From: JAFGCY01 sp964609245
GTDB lineage: Bacteria; 4484-113; JAFGCY01
Assembly (NCBI GenBank): GCA_964609245.1
Contig: CAZSSB010000004.1
Span: 1-64,000 of the forward strand
Length of the DNA stretch: 64,000 nt
Reading direction: 5' to 3'
The position numbers and the translations under genes are program-made. The notes below the pieces were generated by a model. It had not been told where the DNA came from, did no database searches, and saw nothing but the letters and a program-made list of their open reading frames with translations. Shown here one piece after another: positions 49,570 through 56,950 of the stretch (positions within the stretch are counted from its first letter, which is position 1; every line of letters starts with the position of its first letter).

Positions 49570-51963
49570 ATGCGGAAGAACACTGGGTGGATTATCGGGG
49601 CCGTCTTTGTCGCGCTGCTGGCGTTTCCGTTCGTGGCCAGCGCGGCCACAGCCAATGTCTCAATCCTCTACACGGCGGATACGCACGGCCGGCTGCGCAG
49701 CTTCTACTACAACTCGACGAAGCCGGTCGGTGGCATCGCCAAGCGCGCGATCTTCTTCCAGGAGAAGCGGAGGCACACGGGGATGATCTGGCTGACGCTG
49801 GATGCCGGCGATGCGCTCTCAGGCACGGCGCTGGCCGATGTATTTCAGGGGTATTTGTGCATCCAGGCGATGAACAAGCTGAAGTACGACGCGATGGCTC
49901 TGGGTGTCCATGACTTCGACTTCGGTCTGGATGTGCTACGTCAGCGGATAGCGGAAGCGGAATTCCCGGTGCTGTCGGCGAACGTCAAGTACAGAGAGAC
50001 CGGTCAGCCGTTCACCACTCCGTACGTGATCCTGGAGCGCGAGGGTACGCGTATCGCGTTACTCGGTTTGACGACCGCTCAGGTGGCTCAGCGCGTTGCG
50101 CCGGCGAATTTCAGCGGACTGATGGCGGATGATCCGGTGGAAATCGCCAGGCAACTGGTTCCCCAGTTGGAGGCCCAAGCTGACGTGATCGTGGCGTTGA
50201 CTCACATGGGCATCAACGACGACATCCGGTTGGCCAGCGAGGTCCGCGGCATTGACGTGATCGTCGGGGGCATGAGTCATTCGGAGCTGCAGGTTCCGAT
50301 GAAATTCGAGGACACCCTGATCGTTCACAGTGCGGAGTATGGCCGCAATGTCGGGATGTTGAAGCTGAGCTTCGATCCAACGCAAGCCTACAAGCAGGTG
50401 TACTTCTACAACGAATTGGAGCCAATCGCCGGCAAGTGGGTGGAGAACAGCGACTATGTCGCCTGGCTGGACAGCTACAACGGCCAGCTGAGCCAGCGGA
50501 TGGAGGTCATTGTCGGTACCGGCGCGCTTGAGATGGGTGCGCTGAAGATGCAGAGCGCGGAGACCCCGCTGGGCAACTACGTCACCGACATCCTGCGCGA
50601 GCAGACCGGTGCTGACGTCGCATTGCTGCCGGCCGCTTTCTTCGGCGAGGCATTGCCCGAAGGGCCGATCACACACGGTGATCTGTACTCCTGTATGCCC
50701 TACGACCAGTATGGCGTGGTGCTGGAGGTGACTGGCGGCGAGCTCAAGGAGATCCTGGACGATGCCGCCGACCAGATCGGCAAGCCCGGCTTCCCGCAGG
50801 TCTCCGGTGTCAGCTTCGGAATCCTCGCGGGACGTGCATACTCCGCTATCGTGGGGGGGCAAGAGCTCGATCCCTTCGGCACCTACAGACTGGCCACTTC
50901 TGATGCGCTTGCTGACGGGATTCTGGGATACGCAAGTCTGGGCAAGATCGCAACCAGGTCGCACAGCGGTCAGCTGATCCGCGAGATGGTGCGCCAGCGC
51001 CTGGCGTCCGGGCAAGTGGCGCAGTCCTCTTCGTATCAACGGATCCAGTTCCACGCGTTTGACTCCGCGATGCTGGCCGGCATGCCGCCCGGCGACCAAA
51101 CCCAGCCAGTAGCAGCGCCGGCCCCTGACGTGGTCCCCGCCTCGCCCGCGCCTGCCGATTCCACCCCACCAGCAGGTACAGAGATGCCTCCCGCCGGGGG
51201 AGTTCCTGACACTCCTCCCAGTCAGGCCCCCGCTGCTGCGGATGTACCTCCTTCAGCAGAGCCGGTGATGGAGGATGACGGCACTGAACTGGGGGAGCTG
51301 CCCGGTGGTCCTGCACCGGCAGAATCCACGCCCGGCAGTGGCCAGGCAGAGAACGGATTGGGAGACCGTCTCGACCGCACCGGCCAGCCGCTGGGTGAGC
51401 CCGTGCGAGTTGAGGATGAGACCGTGACGGACGTGGGTTCCGAACTTACGCCTACCCCTGACACCGCTCCGGTACCGCCCGCGGATGATCAGCCGCTGTT
51501 CGAGGACGTTGACCTGCCGGCGGAGCCGGAGGTGATGACGCCCCCGGAGGTTGCCGTCACTCCGGTACCCGGGCAACCGCTGGGTGCTGCACGGGCCACC
51601 GAGGGCGGGCTCAACTACTACTTCACGCTGCTGCCAGTGGATGGTGCTTACGAGTTCCAACTGGAGATCTCAAACCCAACGTTGCAGCCCGTGGTGTTGA
51701 ACTACTCGACGGGGGCCAAGTTCGACTTCATCGCCAAGAGCGGCACTGATGTGCTTTGGTACTACAACTGGAACCGGTTCTTCATGCAGACATCCGAGAC
51801 GCAGACGCTGGCGCCCGGCGAAGTTGTGTCCTTCCGCGGCGAATGGGATGGACTGACCAAGGAAGATGAGCCGCTGCCGCCTGGTGCCCTGCGCTTCGAG
51901 GCTGTCCATCAGCTTGTCGGTCAAGCGGTGCGGCTGCTGTTCGACGCAGGATTGGGCCAGTAA
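49570..51963 (+). CDS. exported 5'-nucleotidase-like protein with altered metal site and BsuPI tail
   Basis: A 797-residue protein. A signal peptide (about 1-25) is followed by a metallophosphoesterase domain. Asp37 and His39 (TADTHG), Asp81 (DAGDALSG), His114 (GVHDFD) and His212 (THMG) are present. The metal-binding Asn of GNHEFD is Val113, and the His of GGHSH is Met235. The C-terminal nucleotide-binding domain (about 310-510) lacks the NGGGIR motif. A Pro/Ala/Glu-rich linker (about 520-665) leads to a BsuPI-like beta domain (about 675-797, YYFTLLPVDGAYEFQLEISN). It may be non-catalytic or have changed specificity. The ATG at 49570 follows an in-frame GTG at 49567; either could be used. It is coupled to the Amj gene 3 nt downstream. 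Confidence 0.85.
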   Translation: MRKNTGWIIGAVFVALLAFPFVASAATANVSILYTADTHGRLRSFYYNSTKPVGGIAKRAIFFQEKRRHTGMIWLTLDAGDALSGTALADVFQGYLCIQAMNKLKYDAMALGVHDFDFGLDVLRQRIAEAEFPVLSANVKYRETGQPFTTPYVILEREGTRIALLGLTTAQVAQRVAPANFSGLMADDPVEIARQLVPQLEAQADVIVALTHMGINDDIRLASEVRGIDVIVGGMSHSELQVPMKFEDTLIVHSAEYGRNVGMLKLSFDPTQAYKQVYFYNELEPIAGKWVENSDYVAWLDSYNGQLSQRMEVIVGTGALEMGALKMQSAETPLGNYVTDILREQTGADVALLPAAFFGEALPEGPITHGDLYSCMPYDQYGVVLEVTGGELKEILDDAADQIGKPGFPQVSGVSFGILAGRAYSAIVGGQELDPFGTYRLATSDALADGILGYASLGKIATRSHSGQLIREMVRQRLASGQVAQSSSYQRIQFHAFDSAMLAGMPPGDQTQPVAAPAPDVVPASPAPADSTPPAGTEMPPAGGVPDTPPSQAPAAADVPPSAEPVMEDDGTELGELPGGPAPAESTPGSGQAENGLGDRLDRTGQPLGEPVRVEDETVTDVGSELTPTPDTAPVPPADDQPLFEDVDLPAEPEVMTPPEVAVTPVPGQPLGAARATEGGLNYYFTLLPVDGAYEFQLEISNPTLQPVVLNYSTGAKFDFIAKSGTDVLWYYNWNRFFMQTSETQTLAPGEVVSFRGEWDGLTKEDEPLPPGALRFEAVHQLVGQAVRLLFDAGLGQ

Positions 51964-51966
51964 CTG

Positions 51967-52818
51967 ATGCTGCCACCAGAGATGCTCAAGCCGGTGCTGC
52001 TCGCCGGCATCTTGCTGGGTCTGATGAGCATCGTCGACACCCTTTCGTACGCCGTACGAACCGCTGGCGTGCTCGCGCGCAGGTTGGCGATGAGCCTCGC
52101 GCTGTTCAATATCCTGGTGATCCTGAGCCGGACCAGCAATATGCTGTCGGCCCCGATTCTGGGCAACTTCCCGGACAAGGTGGAACAGGGCGCCTACGCA
52201 GCGGCTTCTGTGCTCACGGGCTTGTGGATCGACCTGTGCTTCATCGTCGCGGGCGTGGTGATCGGGGCGCTGATCACTCCTTCCATTATCCGTGTGTTTC
52301 GGCGCGGGATTGAGGTGCTCGACGAGAAAGGAAGCCTGCCCCCTACCCTTTGGTACGGACTGAGGCGCGCCTGGCGCATCAAGCACTATCTGAGACCACC
52401 GCGACTGGCACACCTGAGAGTCTACGGCAGCCCGCGGGGACTTCCGGTTGGCTTTCTGCTCTTTAACGTCTTCGTGACCTGCTTCTACAGCATCGGCGTA
52501 ATAAGTACCGTGCTGGCTGCCAGTTGGGACCACTCGGTAGCAGGCACGACAATGACGTTGTCTGGCATCGTGAACGGAATCGCCACGATCCTGTTGTTTG
52601 TGATTGTCGATCCGCCGGCCGCCGTGGTGATCGATCAGTCAATCTCCGGTAAGCGGCCGGTTGAACATGCCAAGAGCATGAACGTGTGGCTGATCGCCAC
52701 GCGACTGGCGGGCTGTATCCTGGCTGTCCCGCTGTTGCCGCTGATGGCACGCTACGTTCTGGCGGCGGCTCACTGGGTGGATGCCTACTTCGCCGTCGGC
52801 ACCGGTAGCGGGATCTGA
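51967..52818 (+). CDS. amj: Amj-type lipid II flippase
   Basis: A 283-residue membrane protein with about six segments. SIVDTLSYAVRTAGVLARRL and the SLALFNILVILSRTSNMLSA stretch match Amj (YdaH) of Bacillus, an alternative to MurJ that moves lipid II across the membrane during peptidoglycan synthesis. Length (271 in B. subtilis) and topology fit. It starts 3 nt after the nucleotidase-like gene and is probably co-translated with it. No murJ is visible in the window. Confidence 0.85.
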   Translation: MLPPEMLKPVLLAGILLGLMSIVDTLSYAVRTAGVLARRLAMSLALFNILVILSRTSNMLSAPILGNFPDKVEQGAYAAASVLTGLWIDLCFIVAGVVIGALITPSIIRVFRRGIEVLDEKGSLPPTLWYGLRRAWRIKHYLRPPRLAHLRVYGSPRGLPVGFLLFNVFVTCFYSIGVISTVLAASWDHSVAGTTMTLSGIVNGIATILLFVIVDPPAAVVIDQSISGKRPVEHAKSMNVWLIATRLAGCILAVPLLPLMARYVLAAAHWVDAYFAVGTGSGI

Positions 52819-52852
52819 GATGAGCCACGAAGCTCGATAGGTGATTGTTCCA

Positions 52853-53434
52853 ATGGACCATGGGGACGAGCTGGAGAGATTCCACCCGGTGCTGCTGTAT
52901 AGCATCCTGGAGGCGACTCGGCGGTTCGAGCCTGACTTCTATGCCCACCTGTGCCGGACCTACCATGTAGACGCCGAGCGGATTCTCGGGCTGTTCAGCG
53001 AAGTGGAAGTGATTGGCAGCGGTCAGCTTGCCCAGTTGCTGAGGGATCTGCGAGCCCACACGGCCTATGATGACATTGTGTATCTTGCCGGCCGCAATTC
53101 GCTGCTGATTTGGCTGGAGCTGCACGATATCCGGCGCCCCACGCTGAGCAGCGTTAGTGCTGCATTCGCGAAGCTGGTCAGAGAGCTGCTTCCGCCCTTC
53201 ATCGGCAACGCGTCGGTCAATGTGCTGAGCCGCGGGACACTGCTGTTCATCGAAATCCGAGACAGCGTATTCGCCAGGGACGTCCGCCACGACCGGGCGC
53301 TCTGCGGTTTCTACGCCGGCTTCCTCTTCGAGTTGGGGCGTTTCTGCGGTTCGCCGCGCGCTGCTGTCACAGAGACGCACTGCAGCGCCATGGATCCCGA
53401 TGGCCCGACATGTACACTGGAAGTCGCGCTCTAA
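52853..53434 (+). CDS. V4R-domain protein
   Basis: A 193-residue protein. The N-terminal part (about 1-110) is helical with no clear family. The C-terminal part (about 120-193) has the V4R/4-vinyl-reductase-like pattern: RALCGFYAGFLFELGRFCGS, then THCSAMDPDGPTC with the spaced cysteines thought to hold zinc in this domain. V4R domains bind small molecules in regulators and bacteriochlorophyll enzymes; no pigment gene is near, so a sensor role is more likely. AGGTGA precedes ATG 52853. It follows amj by 34 nt. Confidence 0.75.
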   Translation: MDHGDELERFHPVLLYSILEATRRFEPDFYAHLCRTYHVDAERILGLFSEVEVIGSGQLAQLLRDLRAHTAYDDIVYLAGRNSLLIWLELHDIRRPTLSSVSAAFAKLVRELLPPFIGNASVNVLSRGTLLFIEIRDSVFARDVRHDRALCGFYAGFLFELGRFCGSPRAAVTETHCSAMDPDGPTCTLEVAL

Positions 53435-53486
53435 GTACATGCTGACGGCATGCCACCGCCCGTGGGCAATGGCATCGCCGGTAGCC

Positions 53487-53492
53487 TATAAT
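53487..53492 (+). promoter_or_regulatory. -10 element of kdsD, leaderless spacing
   Basis: A perfect TATAAT, 8 nt before the ATG at 53501; TGGGCA lies 18 nt upstream as a -35. There is no room for a Shine-Dalgarno, so the mRNA probably starts at the ATG. Confidence 0.6.
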
Positions 53493-53500
53493 CTGGCCGT

Positions 53501-54526
53501 ATGTGCGCTGCTGAGCACGAGCTTCTGAAGGCCGCGCGGCGGGTCATCAAGATCGAGATGGACGCGCTCGATGCACAACGTCAGGTGTTGGACGACTCTT
53601 TCGTTCGCGCCTGTGAGTTGCTCCTGACTTGCCGCGGCCGCGTGATCATCACGGGAATGGGGAAGAGCGGCCACATCGCGCAGAAGATTGCGGCCAGTCT
53701 GACGAGCACCGGAACAGCTTCGCACTTCATGCATCCAGCGGAGGGCGTCCACGGCGACCTGGGAGTGGTTCACCGTGGCGATCTGCTGCTGGCGATCTCG
53801 CACTCCGGGGAAACGCAGGAAATACTTGGGCTACTGGGACCGGTGAAGAACATCTCCGTGCCGGTCATCGCTATTACGGGGAATCCTGAGAGCAGCCTGG
53901 CCCGCAGTGCCGACGTTGTGCTGCGCATCGCGTCCGCGCCTGAGGCAGATCCGCACAACCTGGTGCCCACGACATCAACGACCCTTACGCTGGCCATTGG
54001 CGACGCGCTGGTGGTGACCTTGATGCAGGCGCGCGAATTCACCCCGGAGGAGTTTGCCGTCTTTCATCCCAAAGGAATGCTGGGCAAGCGGTTGACCCTG
54101 CACGTTCAGGACTTACTGCGCGGCCCGGACACGAATCCCGTTGTAAGCTCCGCTGCCTCCTTCGGGGAGGCACTGGAAGTCATAACGCACCACATGCTCG
54201 GTGGCACCAGCATCGTTGACGACGGAGGCAAATTGGTCGGGATCATCACCGACGGTGATGTGCGACGCATCATCCGGCGCTTCATCAGCAAGGGCGGAAC
54301 CGTTGCGGAGGCAATCGCCACGCCAGTTAGCGAGCTAATGACGGCCGAACCTTCTTACGTCAGCAGCAAGGCGCTGGCATATGATGCTCTCAAGGAGATG
54401 GAGAACCACAAGCCGCGGCCGATCTTCCTGCTGCCCGTCGTGGACTCCCTGCAGCGTCCGGTGGGAATGCTGCACTTGCACGCCTTGGTCCAGGCAGGGT
54501 TCAAGTCCGACGTCCGCGACGACTAG
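53501..54526 (+). CDS. kdsD: arabinose-5-phosphate isomerase, KdsD/KpsF family
   Basis: A 341-residue protein. A SIS domain (about 35-180) contains GRVIITGMGKSGHIAQKIAA and HPAEGVHGDLGVVHRGDLLL. TTSTTLTLAIGDALVVTLM is a conserved helix, and two CBS domains (about 200-340) follow. It converts ribulose-5-phosphate to arabinose-5-phosphate, the first step to Kdo, which implies lipopolysaccharide or a Kdo-containing capsule. Other Kdo genes are not in the window. Confidence 0.95.
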   Translation: MCAAEHELLKAARRVIKIEMDALDAQRQVLDDSFVRACELLLTCRGRVIITGMGKSGHIAQKIAASLTSTGTASHFMHPAEGVHGDLGVVHRGDLLLAISHSGETQEILGLLGPVKNISVPVIAITGNPESSLARSADVVLRIASAPEADPHNLVPTTSTTLTLAIGDALVVTLMQAREFTPEEFAVFHPKGMLGKRLTLHVQDLLRGPDTNPVVSSAASFGEALEVITHHMLGGTSIVDDGGKLVGIITDGDVRRIIRRFISKGGTVAEAIATPVSELMTAEPSYVSSKALAYDALKEMENHKPRPIFLLPVVDSLQRPVGMLHLHALVQAGFKSDVRDD

Positions 54527-54537
54527 CCGACCGCAGC

Positions 54538-55140
54538 CTATTTGAGCGCCCTGGCCTTGATGCATTCCAGACCGAGGCCAACGAGGCTTTCAAAGGCTGA
54601 GTAATTGCGGATGCTGCGGTAACTCAGCAGCGCGCCTTCCACAATCCCGAACACCAAGCGGGCCAGAAGCTGCGGATCCATGTCCGTAGCCAGCTTGCCC
54701 ATCTCGCGCAACCGGGCGAACTCGTTGGCGATGCCGGCGACAACCACGTCCAGCATCTCACCAATCGCCTGGCAGAAATCCGCGCTGAGTTCGCTACGCT
54801 CCAGCGCAAGGATCGCGACGGGCGTCCGGCCTGCCTTGCTCGGGCTCGACGAGCCTGCGATCGCGGAGGCCAGCGCCTTGATGTTGACCCAGGGGTTGGC
54901 CTTGGGATCGATCGCCTTCTCCATCCAGCCAGCGATCATCTCACCGCCACGCTCGTGGATCACGGCAAGTCCCAGGTCCTCTTTGCTGGCGAAGTAGTAG
55001 TAGAAGTTGCCCTTCTGTACGTTCGAGGCGGTAAGGACCTCCAGGAGCTTGGTCGCATTGAACCCCTTGCTGAAGATCAGTTCGGCGGCAGCGTCGAGAA
55101 TGCGGCCACGAGTCGCGAGTGCTTTGCGGGTGTATCCCAT
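54538..55140 (-). CDS. TetR-family transcription regulator
   Basis: A 200-residue protein. The TetR helix-turn-helix (about 10-56) reads RILDAAAELIFSKGFNATKL and continues 'GNFYYYFASKEDLGLAVI'. The C-terminal ligand domain looks like the TetR_C family with LERSELSADFCQAIGEMLD. AAGGAG lies 13 nt before the ATG, rather far. It is divergent from thiD and converges on kdsD. The target is unknown; autoregulation is usual for the family. Confidence 0.93.
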   Translation of the reverse strand: MGYTRKALATRGRILDAAAELIFSKGFNATKLLEVLTASNVQKGNFYYYFASKEDLGLAVIHERGGEMIAGWMEKAIDPKANPWVNIKALASAIAGSSSPSKAGRTPVAILALERSELSADFCQAIGEMLDVVVAGIANEFARLREMGKLATDMDPQLLARLVFGIVEGALLSYRSIRNYSAFESLVGLGLECIKARALK

Positions 55141-55170
55141 GTGTACTACTAGTCTCCTTTGTGCTCCATT

Positions 55171-55176
55171 ATTCTA
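55171..55176 (-). promoter_or_regulatory. -10 element of the TetR gene
   Basis: TAGAAT on the minus strand, with no good -35. Two AATAATGG repeats and a central GTCGAC lie across it (55163-55193) and could be the operator. Confidence 0.35.
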
Positions 55177-55242
55177 ATGTCGACCATTATTGCAGTACAG
55201 AACGACCTTGGCAAGCCCTGCGGCCCCCTCAACACCTGGTGA

Positions 55243-55248
55243 TAGCAT
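55243..55248 (+). promoter_or_regulatory. extended -10 element of thiD, leaderless spacing
   Basis: TGATAGCAT is an extended -10, ending 7 nt before the ATG at 55256. Confidence 0.4.
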
Positions 55249-55255
55249 GGGAGCC

Positions 55256-56074
55256 ATGGCGGTGACACCTGTCGGTCCAAGTGCTTTGACAATCGCTGGC
55301 AGCGATAGCGGCGCGGGAGCCGGGATCCAGGCTGACCTTAAGACGTTTTCTGCCCACGGCGTTTATTGCTGCACGGTTCTGACCATGGTGACGGCACAGT
55401 CCACCCAAACGGTCGACGCGGTACACATTCTACCGTCCGAATGGGTTACTAGGCAATTGACTACAGTATTACATGACTTCCGGATAGTGGCGATCAAGAC
55501 CGGCGCGTTGGGTAACGGTGCCACGATCAAGTGCGTGGCTGAAGCTCTGGCACCGTTGGCCCCGCCCAGCCTGGTGGTTGACCCGGTGATAGTGAGTAAG
55601 CATGGGCATCGCCTCCTGGACGAGGAGGCGGCCACAGTGCTGTGCGACGTGCTCTTGCCGTTGGCCCGCGTCGTTACGCCCAACCTCCACGAGGCAGTCG
55701 TGCTCTCGGGAGTCGACGCCATCGAGTCGCGGGCCGATATGGAGCACGCCGCGGAGAGGATCGCCGCCAAGGGCTGCGGAGCAGTGCTCGTCAAGGGGGG
55801 GCATTTGGGCGGTGAGCCCGATGACCTGCTGTGGGATCATGGCCGGCCTGAGTGGTTTCCCGGACGGAGGATTGAGACCAAGCACACGCACGGCACGGGT
55901 TGCACCTACAGCGCGGCGATTACCGCCAACCTCGTTCTGGGTATGCCGCTGAGCGAGGCGGTGGGCTGCGCCAAGGAATACATCGCCGGCGCGATCGCCA
56001 ACCACCGTATCTACGGGCACGGAGTGAACCCCGTCAACCACTTCTGGGCAACGCAACTGACTCCACGCACCTGA
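55256..56074 (+). CDS. thiD: hydroxymethylpyrimidine/phosphomethylpyrimidine kinase
   Basis: A 272-residue ribokinase-fold enzyme. ALTIAGSDSGAGAGIQADLK is the family start, VDPVIVSKHGHRLLDEEA binds substrate, and HTHGTGCTYSAAITANL holds the anion hole and catalytic Cys. It phosphorylates HMP twice for thiamine. I chose ATG 55256 because of the -10 seven bases upstream; starts at 55190 and 55247 lie upstream of or within it. No other thi gene or TPP riboswitch is visible nearby. Confidence 0.93.
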   Translation: MAVTPVGPSALTIAGSDSGAGAGIQADLKTFSAHGVYCCTVLTMVTAQSTQTVDAVHILPSEWVTRQLTTVLHDFRIVAIKTGALGNGATIKCVAEALAPLAPPSLVVDPVIVSKHGHRLLDEEAATVLCDVLLPLARVVTPNLHEAVVLSGVDAIESRADMEHAAERIAAKGCGAVLVKGGHLGGEPDDLLWDHGRPEWFPGRRIETKHTHGTGCTYSAAITANLVLGMPLSEAVGCAKEYIAGAIANHRIYGHGVNPVNHFWATQLTPRT

Positions 56075-56103
56075 GCACACGCGCAGTTGGACGGCACCAA
56101 GTC

Positions 56104-56109
56104 TATAAT
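56104..56109 (+). promoter_or_regulatory. -10 element of the prepilin peptidase gene, leaderless spacing
   Basis: A perfect TATAAT, ending 6 nt before the GTG at 56116. No ribosome site fits between. Confidence 0.55.
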
Positions 56110-56115
56110 CTGGCG

Positions 56116-56940
56116 GTGGAGTTGCACACCGCTTGGTATGTGGTCATCGCCGCCCTGGGGCTATGCCTGGGGAGTTTCTTCAACGTCGCCATTCACCGCT
56201 GGCCCAGTGAGGACCCGAAGGAGCGCGAGTGGGTCCGTACACCCAGCCATTGTCCGCATTGCAGGGCGAGAATCCGCTGGTATGACAACATCCCGATCCT
56301 GTCCTTCGCGCTGCTACGCGGCCGGTGCCGGGCCTGCGGGGCACCGATATCGTGGCGCTATCCCGCCGTGGAACTGGGCACTGCCGTCCTCTGGACCGTG
56401 ACGACTTGGTTGGTTGCGCAGTATGGGCTGACCGGAATCGAACCTACGAGTCAAACCGCCTGGCACATCGGGTTCGCGCTACTGTTTGCCAGTTTGTATC
56501 TGCTGACGGTAATCATCGATGCGCAGACGAAGCTGATCCCCGACGAGATCACCGTTGCCCAGCTGGTGGGCGCCTGCTTGTTCCTTTGGCTGTGTCACGG
56601 TGCGACCATCAGCCCCGGCTGGCAGGCAAGCCTCCTTGGGATGTTTGTGTTGTCGCTGTTCTTCCTGGTCCTGTGGTATTTCGGTGGTATGGGCCTCGGA
56701 GACGTATTCCTGGCCGCAGGCTTCGGTGCGCTGTTCGGCTGGAAGCTGGTGATAGTGGTCGGATTCCTTGGTGTGCTGCTCGGGGGCGTCGTGGCGATAG
56801 TCACCATGGGCACAATGCTGATTCGGCGTAGGTACAAGCGGGGGCTCCAGATCCCGTTTGGACCGTTTCTGGCTGTCGCGGCCTACGTCTGCTTGTTCCT
56901 CGGATACGATCTGCTGGAGTGGTACCTGGGGTTATTCTGA
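56116..56940 (+). CDS. type IV prepilin peptidase/N-methyltransferase (A24 family)
   Basis: A 274-residue membrane enzyme with about eight segments. The N-terminal cytosolic loop holds two CxxC pairs (Cys46/Cys49 and Cys71/Cys74) of the methyltransferase domain. The peptidase aspartates are Asp135 (IIDAQTKLIPDEI) and Asp196 in GGMGLGDVFLAAGFG; the Lys that usually follows the second motif (GDVK) is Phe. It cleaves and methylates type IV pilins or pseudopilins. No pilin genes are in the window. GTG 56116 is supported by the -10 spacing. Confidence 0.93.
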   Translation: MELHTAWYVVIAALGLCLGSFFNVAIHRWPSEDPKEREWVRTPSHCPHCRARIRWYDNIPILSFALLRGRCRACGAPISWRYPAVELGTAVLWTVTTWLVAQYGLTGIEPTSQTAWHIGFALLFASLYLLTVIIDAQTKLIPDEITVAQLVGACLFLWLCHGATISPGWQASLLGMFVLSLFFLVLWYFGGMGLGDVFLAAGFGALFGWKLVIVVGFLGVLLGGVVAIVTMGTMLIRRRYKRGLQIPFGPFLAVAAYVCLFLGYDLLEWYLGLF

Positions 56941-56950
56941 GTCATTGCCA

